Source: Planococcus halocryophilus (GTDB lineage: Bacteria; Bacillota; Bacilli; Bacillales_A; Planococcaceae). From it: a DNA stretch of 64,000 bases. Shown here one piece after another: positions 51,661 through 62,094 of this stretch (position 1 is the first letter of the stretch; the number at the start of each line of letters is the position of its first letter). A program made the position numbers and the translations under genes. The notes beneath the pieces are model-generated. The model did not search any database. It had not been told where the DNA came from and saw only the letters and a program-made list of their open reading frames with translations. The stretch lies in contig NZ_CP016537.2 of assembly GCF_001687585.2 (NCBI RefSeq), forward strand, positions 2,700,001-2,764,000, written 5' to 3'.

Positions 51661-51876
51661 TTACTCGTTGATTTCTTCTTTTAAGCCGTACTTTTTGTTG
51701 AAACGATCTACGCGGCCGTCTGCTGCTGCGAATTTCTGACGTCCAGTATAGAATGGATGACATTCAGAGCAAAGCTCAACGTTGATGTTTTCTTTTACAG
51801 AACCAGTTGTGAAAGAGTTCCCACATGAGCAAGTTACTGTAGCTTGTTTGTAATCTGGGTGAATTCCTGTTTTCAT
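51661..51876 (-). CDS. rpmE: 50S ribosomal protein L31 (zinc form)
   Basis: A 71-residue ribosomal protein. The four cysteines of the zinc form are present: CSC (16-18) and CSEC (36-39), in TCSCGNSF and [12 protein letters not shown]. The zinc-free paralogue RpmE2 would lack them. The ATG follows GAGAGGAG. A promoter and structured leader precede it (see separate entries), and two terminators follow, so it is monocistronic between rho and tdk. Confidence 0.97.
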   Translation of the reverse strand: MKTGIHPDYKQATVTCSCGNSFTTGSVKENINVELCSECHPFYTGRQKFAAADGRVDRFNKKYGLKEEINE

Positions 51877-51930
51877 AATAATTTTCTCCTCTCGCCCTGA
51901 ACCATCTGGAACAGAGTTTAATCTATTTTA

Positions 51931-51970
51931 CTATTGCCTTACACGGTTCTTTAGACCGTATATGCAATAG
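51931..51970 (-). promoter_or_regulatory. Stem-loop in the rpmE leader, L31-type autoregulatory candidate
   Basis: The leader RNA folds as CTATTGC ... ACGGT-loop-ACCGT ... GCAATAG with an asymmetric internal loop. It lies 55 nt before the ATG. Ribosomal protein leaders of this kind are known for L31 in Firmicutes; the match is by position and shape only. Confidence 0.55.
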
Positions 51971-51993
51971 CTTTGATTTAAATCACTAACAAT

Positions 51994-52022
51994 ATCATAT
52001 CAAATACCTGCATTCTTTGCAA
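51994..52022 (-). promoter_or_regulatory. Promoter of rpmE
   Basis: Minus-strand TTGCAA (52022-52017), a 17-bp spacer and TATGAT (51999-51994). Predicted leader of about 110 nt contains the stem-loop at 51931-51970. Confidence 0.65.
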
Positions 52023-52026
52023 GTAG

Positions 52027-53310
52027 TTAGATCATCTTCTTATTGCTTCGATGCGTTTTCATTTCCGTAGCCAATTGCTCGAAAAATTCTTCATTGGTAT
52101 CTGTTTGGCCTAATTTTTTTAGGAAACGCTCTCCGAAATCATGCGAATCAGAGAAAGTTTTTCGAATCGCCCAAAGCTTTTCAAGCTGTGTTGGTTCGAT
52201 GAGCAACTCTTCTTTACGTGTACCAGAACGGCGCATATCAAGTGCTGGGAAGATACGGCGCTCTGCCAAAGAACGATCAAGATGCAATTCCATATTGCCT
52301 GTTCCTTTAAATTCCTCGTAAATGACTTCGTCCATACGTGACCCGGTTTCTACTAAAGCTGTGGCTAAAATTGTTAAGCTTCCACCTTCTTCAATATTAC
52401 GTGCTGCTCCAAAAAAGCGTTTAGGTCTATGAAAAGCAGCCGGGTCAATTCCTCCTGATAGTGTACGACCACTTGGCGGAATAACCAAATTATATGCTCG
52501 TGCTAAACGAGTAATCGAGTCCATTAAAATAACAACATCACGTTTATGTTCAACAAGGCGCATCGCACGTTCAAGAACAAGCTCTGCCACTTTCACATGA
52601 TTTTCAGGCACTTCATCAAATGTTGACGACACAACATCAGCGTCTACAGAGCGCTCGATATCCGTCACTTCTTCTGGACGTTCATCAATTAGTAAAACGA
52701 TTAATTCGGCTTCTGGGTGATTGGTTGTAATTGAATTGGCGATTTCTTTTAACAACATGGTCTTCCCTGCTTTTGGTGGCGCTACAATCAAGCCACGCTG
52801 ACCAAATCCAACAGGTGAAACTAAATCCATGATGCGGGTAGATAAATGTGCCGGTGTCGTTTCTAAACGAATGTGGCGATCTGGATAAAGCGGAGTAAGT
52901 CCTGGGAAATGGACGCGTTCTTTTGCCACTTCTGGATCTTCGCCGTTTACCGCTTCTACTTGAAGCAAACCAAAATATCGTTCATTTTCTTTTGGCGGAC
53001 GCACTTTCCCTGAAACTTTATCGCCATTTCTCAAGTCAAAACGGCGTATTTGTGAAGCAGAAATGTAAATGTCCTGCGAACTTGGTGAGTAGTTGATTGG
53101 TCGCAAGAAACCAAAGCCTTCTGATTGAATAATTTCTAGTACGCCTTCCATAAAGAAAAAGCCTTCTTGCTCTGCGCGTGTTTTTAAAATCGCAAAAATA
53201 AGTTCCTTTTTGGTTAACTTACTGTAATTCGTTAGTTTGTATTCTTTCGCCAAATTATAAAGCTCTTTTAACGTCATATTCTCCAATGCGGAAATTGTAA
53301 TCGTTGCCAT
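52027..53310 (-). CDS. rho: Transcription termination factor Rho
   Basis: A 427-residue hexameric RNA helicase. The ATG at 53310 ([17 protein letters not shown]) begins the family-typical N-terminus; the frame is open 33 codons earlier without a ribosome site. An RNA-binding cold-shock-like domain (about 55-125, [28 protein letters not shown] in part), Walker A APPKAGKT (about 178-185), Walker [16 protein letters not shown] (about 265-279) and the R-loop [20 protein letters not shown] are intact. It lies downstream of glpX, separated by a terminator. Confidence 0.96.
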   Translation of the reverse strand: MATITISALENMTLKELYNLAKEYKLTNYSKLTKKELIFAILKTRAEQEGFFFMEGVLEIIQSEGFGFLRPINYSPSSQDIYISASQIRRFDLRNGDKVSGKVRPPKENERYFGLLQVEAVNGEDPEVAKERVHFPGLTPLYPDRHIRLETTPAHLSTRIMDLVSPVGFGQRGLIVAPPKAGKTMLLKEIANSITTNHPEAELIVLLIDERPEEVTDIERSVDADVVSSTFDEVPENHVKVAELVLERAMRLVEHKRDVVILMDSITRLARAYNLVIPPSGRTLSGGIDPAAFHRPKRFFGAARNIEEGGSLTILATALVETGSRMDEVIYEEFKGTGNMELHLDRSLAERRIFPALDMRRSGTRKEELLIEPTQLEKLWAIRKTFSDSHDFGERFLKKLGQTDTNEEFFEQLATEMKTHRSNKKMI

Positions 53311-53390
53311 GTATCGGACACCACTCTTATTTGTATTATTTTTGTTTGTAGAAATATTGAGGATCAGTAGTGAATGATTGAGAAGATCTT

Positions 53391-53421
53391 TAAAGAAGAA
53401 GTCCGGCAAAATGCCGGACTC
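53391..53421 (-). terminator. Terminator of glpX
   Basis: AGTCCGGC / GCCGGACT with loop ATTTT, followed by TCTTCTTT. Confidence 0.8.
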
Positions 53422-53440
53422 ATTTTATGAAGTAGGATCG

Positions 53441-54406
53441 TTAATCGTTCATTACAAGATTCGGCTTTTTATCTAGGCTGTGACGCCCTTCGATAAAGCG
53501 GATTGTTCCTGATTTTGCACGCATAACCAATGTATGGCTTTCTGCAAAACCACCTTTTAGCTGAACGCCTTTTAGCAGTTCGCCGTCAGTAACACCAGTT
53601 GCTGCAAAAATAGCGTCATCGCCTTTAACAAGGTCATCCATCATTAAGACTTTGCTTACGTCAATGCCCATGTCGATGCAACGCTGTGCTTCTTCTTCGT
53701 TTTGAGGAAGAAGTTTCCCTTGAATTTCACCACCGAGGCATTTCAAGCCAACTGCAGCGATAACGCCTTCAGGTGCACCACCGATACCGAATAAAATATC
53801 GACTCCGGTTTGGTCAAAAGCTGTATTAATCGCACCAGCTACATCGCCATCCGAAATTAGTTTGATACGAGCGCCTGCTGCACGGATTTGATCGATGATG
53901 TCTTGATGACGTGGTCGATCCATCAATGTAGCAACAACTTCTTCGATGTTTTTATTTTTGGCTTTTGCCACTGCACGAAGGTTATCAATGACTGGTGCAT
54001 TAATATCGATTTTGCCTACTGATTCCGGCCCAACCGCGATTTTTTCCATATACATATCAGGTGCATTTAAAAGGTTACCGCGGTCAGCGATTGCTAGAAC
54101 TGCTAACGCATTCCATCCACCCGCTGCGACAATATTTGTGCCTTCTAGAGGATCTACGGCAACATCCACTTCTGGACCATTACCTGTACCTAACTCTTCA
54201 CCGATATAAAGCATAGGTGCCTCGTCCATTTCACCTTCACCAATGACGACAACTCCACGCATTGGAATCGTATCAAATACTTTTCTCATAGCTGTAGTTG
54301 CTGCGTCATCTGCTTCGTTCTTCAAGCCACGGCCCATCCATTTTGAAGAAGCAATTGCTGCCGCTTCGGTGATCCGTACTAATTCCATCGATAGACTTCG
54401 TTCCAT
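53441..54406 (-). CDS. glpX: Fructose-1,6-bisphosphatase class II
   Basis: A 321-residue Mg2+/Mn2+-dependent phosphatase of gluconeogenesis. Motifs: [21 protein letters not shown] (about 54-74), [15 protein letters not shown] (about 81-95) and [26 protein letters not shown] (about 196-221). The ATG follows GGGAGGA. It lies between murA2 and rho, as in B. subtilis ywjI-rho. Confidence 0.95.
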   Translation of the reverse strand: MERSLSMELVRITEAAAIASSKWMGRGLKNEADDAATTAMRKVFDTIPMRGVVVIGEGEMDEAPMLYIGEELGTGNGPEVDVAVDPLEGTNIVAAGGWNALAVLAIADRGNLLNAPDMYMEKIAVGPESVGKIDINAPVIDNLRAVAKAKNKNIEEVVATLMDRPRHQDIIDQIRAAGARIKLISDGDVAGAINTAFDQTGVDILFGIGGAPEGVIAAVGLKCLGGEIQGKLLPQNEEEAQRCIDMGIDVSKVLMMDDLVKGDDAIFAATGVTDGELLKGVQLKGGFAESHTLVMRAKSGTIRFIEGRHSLDKKPNLVMND

Positions 54407-54479
54407 ACTATTAGTTCCTCCCGTTCGGCATTAACTATATCTGTATTATTGTAGCATATATTTTTGCACTAAAAGAGAG

Positions 54480-55778
54480 TCAATTCGCGTCTTGGCTAAG
54501 GTCAGACTTCATGCTAGTTACCGGATCAATTGTTTCTCTCCGTATATCAGCACCTAAACCTTGTAATTTTTCAATAATAGATGAATAGCCTCGTTCGATA
54601 TGATAAATTTCACGAATTTCAGTTTCACCTTCTGCAAGTAAACCAGCAATCACTAGAGCTGCTCCTGCACGTAAGTCAGATGCTACTACGGTTGCAGATG
54701 TCAACGGGGTTGGACCTGTCACAATCGCCGCTCTTCCTTCGACACGGCCACTTGCATTCATCCGACGAAGTTCGTCAATATGCTTAAAGCGAGCTGAATA
54801 AATCGTATCCGTAATCATAGAAGATCCATGAGCTTGAGTCATTAAGACAGAAAACGGTTGTTGCAGATCGGTTGGGAATCCAGGATAAACCAATGTCTTC
54901 ACATCAATTGCATTCAGTTGATTCGACTTTGGAATATAAATCGATTCTTCGCCTTCTTGCACATCAACGCCCATTTCACGTAATTTAGCAGTCAACGCTT
55001 CCATATGGAATGGAATAACGTTATCAATTGTTACGCCGTCGCCTACAGCAGCTGCCATAATCATAAATGTTCCAGCTTCGATACGGTCAGGAATGATGGT
55101 ATGATTTGTGCCATGCAATTCTTCAACTCCGTCGATTCGGATAACATCCGTTCCAGCGCCTTTGATTTTCGCACCCATATTCGTCAATAAAGTTGCTACA
55201 TCAATAATTTCTGGCTCTTTTGCAGCATTTTCGATCGTTGTCTGACCTTTTGCCATAACAGCTGCCAACATAATATTGATGGTTGCTCCAACACTAACTA
55301 CATCTAGGTAAATTTTAGCTCCGCGAAGTTCATCGGCACGCAAATAAATTGCGCCATGTTCGTTTGTTACTTTGGCCCCAAGCGCTTCAAAGCCTTTAAT
55401 ATGTTGGTCGATTGGACGAGGCCCTAAGAAACAGCCGCCCGGAAGACCGATTGCAGCATGTTTAAAACGTCCAAGCATCGCGCCCATCATGTAGTAAGAT
55501 GCTCGCAATTTTTTGACGTTGCCGTTTGGTAATGGCATATCGATCATTTTCGTTGGATCAATATTCATCGTTCCATCTTCAAACGTTACTTCTCCACCGA
55601 TTTCTTCCAAAATACTTTTCAGTGTCCATGCATCAGAAATTCCCGGCAATCCTTCAATTGATACAGGCGAATTCGCCAAAATCGATGCAGGAATCAAAGC
55701 AACCGCACTATTTTTAGCACCATTTACTTTAATTGTTCCGGAAAGGCGGTTGCCGCCCTTTATTTTATAAACATCCAT
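54480..55778 (-). CDS. murZ: UDP-GlcNAc 1-carboxyvinyltransferase, second copy (MurZ/MurAB type)
   Basis: A 432-residue paralogue of the murA product at 30576; low-GC Gram-positives usually have two. [15 protein letters not shown] (20-34) and the PEP-binding Cys in [25 protein letters not shown] (about 112-136) are present, so it should be active and fosfomycin-sensitive. The C-terminal tail after [24 protein letters not shown] is slightly longer. The ATG follows AAAGGAG. Synteny (fsa upstream, glpX downstream) matches murAB. Relative importance of the two copies cannot be told. Confidence 0.95.
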   Translation of the reverse strand: MDVYKIKGGNRLSGTIKVNGAKNSAVALIPASILANSPVSIEGLPGISDAWTLKSILEEIGGEVTFEDGTMNIDPTKMIDMPLPNGNVKKLRASYYMMGAMLGRFKHAAIGLPGGCFLGPRPIDQHIKGFEALGAKVTNEHGAIYLRADELRGAKIYLDVVSVGATINIMLAAVMAKGQTTIENAAKEPEIIDVATLLTNMGAKIKGAGTDVIRIDGVEELHGTNHTIIPDRIEAGTFMIMAAAVGDGVTIDNVIPFHMEALTAKLREMGVDVQEGEESIYIPKSNQLNAIDVKTLVYPGFPTDLQQPFSVLMTQAHGSSMITDTIYSARFKHIDELRRMNASGRVEGRAAIVTGPTPLTSATVVASDLRAGAALVIAGLLAEGETEIREIYHIERGYSSIIEKLQGLGADIRRETIDPVTSMKSDLSQDAN

Positions 55779-55879
55779 TAAATTTCTCCTTTATCCACTT
55801 TCCCGACCGTTTAGCTAGCCTGAAAAGTTCAATTGGTTCGGCCGTAAAACGAATTGCCGATCACAACTTAGGTTTTCTC

Positions 55880-55935
55880 CGCTCAAGCGGTCAGTACCCT
55901 TCCTACTTTAACATGTAAGAAGGATACTGATTATT
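55880..55935 (-). repeat. Paired hairpins in the leader of murZ
   Basis: CAGTATCCTTC / GAAGGGTACTG (55892-55930) followed by the near-palindrome CCGCTTGAGCGG. It lies just after the fsa stop and 110-150 bp before the murZ start. It lacks a T-tract, so it may be a weak terminator or a leader element. Confidence 0.45.
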
Positions 55936-55951
55936 TTTATCTCATATTATT

Positions 55952-56599
55952 TTAAACTGAACGCTTTTCCCAATCTGCAAGGAACGCTTCAATTCCTTGA
56001 TCTGTTAATGGGTGCTTGAACATTTGGTGCATAACTTTAATCGGCATTGTAGCGATATGTGCACCGTTCAAAGCAGCTTCTGTAACGTGCTGTGGGTGAC
56101 GGATAGATGCTGCAATAATTTCTGAAGAAATGTCGTGGATTGCAAACATTTCTGCGATTGTTGCGATTAAGTCCATGCCGTTATGTCCGATATCATCAAG
56201 ACGTCCAAGGAATGGAGAAACGTAAGCCGCTCCTGCACGTGCTGCAAGCAATGCTTGGTTAGCGCTGAAGATCAACGTAACGTTTACTTTTTTACCTTCT
56301 GAAGCAAGAACAGAACAAGCTTTTAAGCCTTCTGGTGTCATTGGTAATTTCACTGTGATGTTTGGAGCAAGATCCGCAAGCTCACGGCCTTCTTTGATCA
56401 TGCCTTCTGCATCAAGTGCAATAACTTCTCCGCTAATTGAACCATCAACAAGCGCTGCGATTTCTTTTAAGCGATCATGGAATGAGACATTTTTTTCTTT
56501 TGCCACCAATGATGGATTTGTAGTTACACCTGAAAGAATCCCCCAAGCGTGCGCTTCTTTAATTTCATCAAAGTTTGCTGTATCAATAAAAAATTTCAT
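55952..56599 (-). CDS. fsa: Fructose-6-phosphate aldolase / transaldolase-like protein
   Basis: A 215-residue class I aldolase of the small TalC/FSA group. The start is ATG 56599 ([17 protein letters not shown]), 8 nt after GGAGGAG; the longer open frame upstream lies in the fbaA terminator. [12 protein letters not shown] (26-37), the Schiff-base Lys in [11 protein letters not shown] (about 85) and [30 protein letters not shown] (about 107-136) are diagnostic. Whether it acts as transaldolase or aldolase cannot be judged. It is next to fbaA as in B. subtilis (ywjH). Confidence 0.92.
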   Translation of the reverse strand: MKFFIDTANFDEIKEAHAWGILSGVTTNPSLVAKEKNVSFHDRLKEIAALVDGSISGEVIALDAEGMIKEGRELADLAPNITVKLPMTPEGLKACSVLASEGKKVNVTLIFSANQALLAARAGAAYVSPFLGRLDDIGHNGMDLIATIAEMFAIHDISSEIIAASIRHPQHVTEAALNGAHIATMPIKVMHQMFKHPLTDQGIEAFLADWEKRSV

Positions 56600-56625
56600 T
56601 GTTTTTTCTCCTCCAGTATCATGGG

Positions 56626-56656
56626 AAAAAGAGAAGACGTCTTTCGAACGCTTCTC
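56626..56656 (-). terminator. Terminator between fbaA and fsa
   Basis: GAGAAG / CTTCTC with an inner CG-rich loop, then TTTTT on the minus strand. It lies just before the fsa ribosome site. Confidence 0.7.
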
Positions 56657-56678
56657 TCTCCTCTTTTTTGTTTTATGC

Positions 56679-57536
56679 TTATGCTTTTTGAGAACTTCCA
56701 AACTCACTCATTTTACCCATTACCGTCTTTTTAATGGCTTCGCGAGCTGGTCCCATGTATTTACGTGGATCGTAAACATCCGGATCGTTGTTTAATGCTT
56801 CGCGAACTGCTTGAGCTGATGTAATTTGGCTTTCTGTATTCACGTTAATTTTTGATGTACCGAGAGATACAGCACGTTGAATATCTTTTAACGGAATTCC
56901 TGTTCCACCGTGTAAGACAAGTGGCACGTCACATAGCTGTGAAATTTCTTCCATTTCTTTAAATCCTAGATTCGGTTCTCCTTTGTAAGGACCATGAACA
57001 GAACCCAGAGCAGGCGCTAGGCAATCAATACCCGTTTGGTCAACCATTTGCTTGCACTCTTGTGGATCAGCATAAATAACGCCGTCCGCAATAATATCGT
57101 CTTCTTGTCCACCAACAGTTCCTAATTCAGCTTCAACAGAAACATTATTTTGGCGAGCATATTCTACCACTTGTTTTGTGATTTCAATGTTTTCTTCGAA
57201 CGAGTGATGAGAAGCATCAATCATAACTGATGTGAATCCTGCATCAATCGCTTCTTTACATTTTTCAAAGCTCGAACCGTGATCTAAATGAATTGCCACG
57301 GGAACTGTAATTTTATAGTCATGCATTAATCCTTTAACCATATTAACAACTGTTGTGAATCCACCCATGTAACGAGCAGCACCTTCAGAAACTCCACAAA
57401 TAACTGGAGAGTTTTGCTCTTGTGCGGCTTGAAGAATAGCCTGTGTGAACTCTAAATTATTTAAATTGAATTGACCAATTGCGTATCCTTCTTCTTTACC
57501 TTTTATCATCATTTCTTTCATAGAAACTAACGGCAT
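56679..57536 (-). CDS. fbaA: Fructose-bisphosphate aldolase class II
   Basis: A 285-residue Zn2+-dependent glycolytic and gluconeogenic aldolase. Zinc ligands and phosphate site: HLDHGSSFE (about 83-91), [11 protein letters not shown] (about 133-143), [13 protein letters not shown] (about 177-189) and [10 protein letters not shown] (about 206-215). The ATG follows GAGGAGGAAA. The run fbaA-fsa is downstream of spo0F, in the same order as in B. subtilis. Confidence 0.96.
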   Translation of the reverse strand: MPLVSMKEMMIKGKEEGYAIGQFNLNNLEFTQAILQAAQEQNSPVICGVSEGAARYMGGFTTVVNMVKGLMHDYKITVPVAIHLDHGSSFEKCKEAIDAGFTSVMIDASHHSFEENIEITKQVVEYARQNNVSVEAELGTVGGQEDDIIADGVIYADPQECKQMVDQTGIDCLAPALGSVHGPYKGEPNLGFKEMEEISQLCDVPLVLHGGTGIPLKDIQRAVSLGTSKINVNTESQITSAQAVREALNNDPDVYDPRKYMGPAREAIKKTVMGKMSEFGSSQKA

Positions 57537-57620
57537 TCAAATTTCCTCCTCAGCAATGTTTAAAGCGAATATCTTTTATACTATATCAAAAACCCACTAT
57601 TTACGCCACTTCTTCCCCAA

Positions 57621-57980
57621 TTACTGATCTAATAATTGCTTAACAGCATCGCGAACTTCAAAGACATCAAAAGGCTTAGTAAAATAATGCTCTGCCCCCC
57701 AATTAATGGACTCTCTAATCAGGTCAAGTTCTCCGTATGCAGTCATCATCATTACATGAATGCTAGGGTTGTTGTTTTTCAAGCGTTTCAAGATTTCGAT
57801 ACCATCCATCCCTGGAATTTTCATATCTAATAAAACAAGGTCTGGTGGGGATTCCTGAACTTTTTCAATCGCCTCTAAACCACTTCCAGCCGTTACCGTT
57901 TGGTAACCTTCTTTGGTGAAGACTTCTTTTAACAACAGCCGGATTCCTGGTTGATCATCTACTATTAAAACCGTTTTCAA
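57621..57980 (-). CDS. spo0F: Response regulator Spo0F
   Basis: A 119-residue single-domain receiver. Asp pocket LIVDDQPG (D10, D11), phosphoacceptor LVLLDMKIPGMDGIEILKRLK (D54), MMTAYGE (Thr about 82) and Lys in YFTKPFD (about 104). The region around D54 is nearly that of B. subtilis Spo0F. In Bacillus it relays phosphate from sporulation kinases to Spo0B and Spo0A. Here sporulation genes expected elsewhere in the window are missing, so it may serve another phosphorelay (stress, motility or biofilm). AGGAGAG precedes the ATG. Confidence 0.92.
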   Translation of the reverse strand: MKTVLIVDDQPGIRLLLKEVFTKEGYQTVTAGSGLEAIEKVQESPPDLVLLDMKIPGMDGIEILKRLKNNNPSIHVMMMTAYGELDLIRESINWGAEHYFTKPFDVFEVRDAVKQLLDQ

Positions 57981-58028
57981 AAAGAGCCTCTCCTTTATCT
58001 GTTATACTTTTTTAAACGAGGTGATTTT

Positions 58029-58514
58029 ATGGATTTATTCACAATTCAATTGACTCGCTTGTTCGAGCATCTTTCAGAAGAACATGAAGCAATCGACAGC
58101 ATCGCTGCTGTATTAGCGCAAGCTACTATCGCAGAAGGCACAATTTTCATCGCTGCTTTCGGTGACATGAAGGCTGTGACAGCTGTTGCATTGCATAGCG
58201 ATGAACCTTTGCAAAATGCGGCTGAATGGTCGCCAGCAAGCATTGTTACGAGTATCGATCGCGTCTTCATTTTGACACCTAATAGCGAAGCTTCAGAACT
58301 TGCCGGTCGGTTGTCGGATGCTAGCATCCCTTTTGCGCTTGTTGCACCACCTTCAAAAGACAGTGAATTCGCCGAGGCTTTCCTCCCCTTAACTAGTGTA
58401 GAAACTTCCCTTGTACAGGACGACGGCAAAGCTGCGTTAGTTCCGCATGCCTTAGCTGGGCTTTATGTTTATTATGCCGTTAAATTGCGCATTGATAAAC
58501 TACTAGCAGAATAA
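58029..58514 (+). CDS. ywjG: DUF2529 family protein YwjG
   Basis: A 161-residue soluble protein of unknown function, SIS-like in outline (FIAAFGDMKAVTAVALHSDEPLQN, FILTPNSEASELAGRLSDASIPFALVAPP quoted in part). Divergent from spo0F with 48 bp between the starts, and convergent with pyrG. The ribosome site AACGAGGTGATTTT precedes the ATG. Synteny between pyrG and spo0F supports the family assignment. Confidence 0.85.
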   Translation: MDLFTIQLTRLFEHLSEEHEAIDSIAAVLAQATIAEGTIFIAAFGDMKAVTAVALHSDEPLQNAAEWSPASIVTSIDRVFILTPNSEASELAGRLSDASIPFALVAPPSKDSEFAEAFLPLTSVETSLVQDDGKAALVPHALAGLYVYYAVKLRIDKLLAE

Positions 58515-58528
58515 ATAACTTTATATAC

Positions 58529-58564
58529 AAAAGCCTTCCCTTTTCTCAAGGGAAGGCTTTTGTC
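58529..58564. terminator. Bidirectional terminator between ywjG and pyrG
   Basis: AAAAGCCTTCCCTT / AAGGGAAGGCTTTT with loop TTCTC; both strands have A/T tails. Confidence 0.92.
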
Positions 58565-58566
58565 GT

Positions 58567-60243
<1,677 letters not shown>

Positions 60244-60261
60244 TCATCTCTCCTATTATAA

Positions 60262-60304
60262 GGAGCCCAAATAAAATATTATCCAGTCTGGCCTCATAAG
60301 TCAA
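60262..60304 (-). promoter_or_regulatory. pyrG promoter and GGGC start for reiterative transcription
   Basis: Minus-strand TTGACT (60304-60299), a 17-bp spacer, TAATAT (60281-60276), then +1 at 60268 reading GGGCTCC. Start with GGGC is the known B. subtilis pyrG arrangement: low CTP stalls RNAP before C4 and extra Gs are added, allowing antitermination at the downstream hairpin. Confidence 0.85.
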
Positions 60305-60322
60305 GGTGAAAAAATGTTCAGA

Positions 60323-60889
60323 TTACTTCAAGTCATCTTCTTCGTCGTCTTCGTCTTCGTCGTCATCTTCGTCATCGATGATATTGCCATCCAAGTCTTC
60401 AACTAATACGTCGTCTTCATCTTTGTCGTCATCCGCATCAAAATCAAGCACTTCGATAGGCGATTTAACCACTTCATCGTCATCGTCATCATCGTCATCG
60501 TCTTCGCCGAAATCTTCAAATTCCAACTCATCTTCTAATGCCAATTCATCTAAATCGTCAAAGCCTTCATCGTCAGCAACTTTTGCTTTCTTTTTACGCG
60601 CTTTAACAGTTGGTGCCGATTCTTCTTCAATTTGCTCAACCGGGTACCACTCACGCAGACCCCAACGGTTTTCGCCCAAGATTAAAAAGCGTCCGTCAAT
60701 ATTCAGATCCGTATAGAATTGCACTAAACGATTTTTCATATCCTCTTTAGACAAGTTCAATAATTTCTCAATTTCTGCAACGAGTTCTGCATACGTTTTT
60801 GTTTCGTGCGTTTCTTCCAACATTGCATATGTCAAGTCAACAAACGACTCTTCTATAAGTTCTTCTTTAGATAATTCACGAATTTTCAT
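60323..60889 (-). CDS. rpoE: RNA polymerase delta subunit
   Basis: A 188-residue RNAP subunit that aids recycling and promoter selectivity. The start is ATG 60889 (MKIRELSKEELIEESF). The N-terminal HARE-HTH domain (about 1-90, including FYTDLNIDGRFLILGENRWGLREWYPV) is followed by an extremely acidic tail (about 115-188) rich in D/E, which makes the DNA a (GAY/GAR)n low-complexity tract. The gene lies immediately upstream of pyrG, as in B. subtilis. Confidence 0.96.
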   Translation of the reverse strand: MKIRELSKEELIEESFVDLTYAMLEETHETKTYAELVAEIEKLLNLSKEDMKNRLVQFYTDLNIDGRFLILGENRWGLREWYPVEQIEEESAPTVKARKKKAKVADDEGFDDLDELALEDELEFEDFGEDDDDDDDDDEVVKSPIEVLDFDADDDKDEDDVLVEDLDGNIIDDEDDDEDEDDEEDDLK

Positions 60890-60950
60890 TCCGTGCACGT
60901 CCCTTCTTCTTCTTAACTTAATTCATTATATACAAACTAACTAGTCTCCG

Positions 60951-61112
60951 CTACCGTGTATTCTTTTTTCTCGGATCTATTTGTTTCCATCCGAAATAAA
61001 ATAAATAAATCGCCAGAACCATAAATGGAATCGATCCCAAAGCTTTATTGTACAGGAAGAAAATCAGTATGACACAGATTGCGATGATTATGTAGTGTAC
61101 AGCTTTTCGCAT
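60951..61112 (-). CDS. Small membrane protein, 53 aa, upstream of rpoE
   Basis: AGAAGG 10 nt before an ATG at 61112 gives MRKAVHYIIIAICVILIFFL then YNKALGSIPFMVLAIYLFYF GWKQIDPRKKNTR. Two hydrophobic helices (about 5-22 and 27-43) and a basic tail predict a hairpin membrane protein. The frame is open upstream to 61214, but no ribosome site supports those starts. No family is recognised. It precedes rpoE by 61 bp on the same strand. Confidence 0.7.
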   Translation of the reverse strand: MRKAVHYIIIAICVILIFFLYNKALGSIPFMVLAIYLFYFGWKQIDPRKKNTR

Positions 61113-61320
61113 AGGATCCATCCTTCTTGATTTCTGTGATACGTATTCTTTTATTATACAGAAGATGGAGAGGGATATCGACCGCGTCTCTCTTTGAAAA
61201 AGAAAAATGCGCAATTAATGCGTCACACTTTTGGTCGGGGGAGGATGTTTTGGGAATTAATTATTTTGGGATTTCTATTTTTTCCGGAATTCTTGCTGAG
61301 TGTGCGTATTTTTGTGGGAA

Positions 61321-62030
61321 CGCGCGTTTTTCTTTCGCTCCGCGCGTTTTTCTTTCGCTCCGCGCGTTTTTCTCTCGCTCCGCGCGTATTTCTCTCGCTC
61401 CGCGCGTTTTTCTCTCGCTCCGCGCGTATTTCTCTCGCTCCGCGCGTATTTCTCTCGCTCCGCGCGTTTTTCTCTCGCTCCGCGCGTTTTTCTCTCGCTC
61501 CGCGCGTTTTTCTCTCGCTCCGCGCGTTTTTCTCTCGCTCCGCGCGTTTTTCTCTCGCTCCGCGCGTTTTTCTCTCGCTCCGCGCGTTTTTCTCTCGCTC
61601 CGCGCGTTTTTCTCTCGCTCCGCGCGTTTTTCTCTCGCTCCGCGCGTTTTTCTCTCGCTCCGCGCGTTTTTCTCTCGCTCCGCGCGTTTTTCTCTCGCTC
61701 CGCGCGTTTTTCTCTCGCTCCGCGCGTTTTTCTCTCGCTCCGCGCGTTTTTCTCTCGCTCCGCGCGTTTTTCTCTCGCTCCGCGCGTTTTTCTCTCGCTC
61801 CGCGCGTTTTTCTCTCGCTCCGCTCCGCGCGTTTTTCTCTCGCTCCGCGCGTTTTTCTCTCGCTCCGCGCGTTTTTCTCTCGCTCCGCGCGTTTTTCTCT
61901 CGCTCCGCGCGTTTTTCTCTCGCTCCGCGCGTTTTTCTCTCGCTCCGCGCGTTTTTCTCTCGCTCCGCGCGTTTTTCTCTCGCTCCGCGCGTTTTTCTCT
62001 CGCTCCGCGCGTTTTTCTCTCGCTCCGCGC
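61321..62030. repeat. Repeat array 4: 35 copies of a 20-bp tandem unit
   Basis: The unit is CGCGCGTTTTTCTCTCGCTC. There are 24 copies in perfect 20-bp register from 61321, one more to 61820, a 5-bp CGCTC duplication (61821-61825), then ten more copies and a partial one to 62030. Variants are confined to the left end: TCTTTC in units 1-2, GTATT in units 4, 6 and 7. The homogeneous right part looks recently expanded. Since 20 is not a multiple of three and no stop occurs, all six frames are open (SLRAFFSRSAR..., ARSERKTRGAREK...). These are artefacts. It lies between the 53-aa gene and icmF and abuts the icmF terminator; 61113-61320 holds no recognised gene. Confidence 0.95.
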
Positions 62031-62077
62031 AAAAAAGGTGGAACACTTGTCGTTCGACAAGTGTTCCACCTTTTTTT
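62031..62077 (-). terminator. Terminator of icmF
   Basis: A 15-16 bp perfect stem GGTGGAACACTTGTCG / CGACAAGTGTTCCACC with A6 and T7 flanks, so active on both strands. It lies 18 bp after the icmF stop and directly against array 4. Confidence 0.95.
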
Positions 62078-62094
62078 ATCCAGCTTATACAAGC

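Noticed and set aside
60306..60716. Serine-rich + strand frame opposite rpoE
   Set aside because: It is the antisense shadow of the acidic Asp/Glu tail of RpoE.
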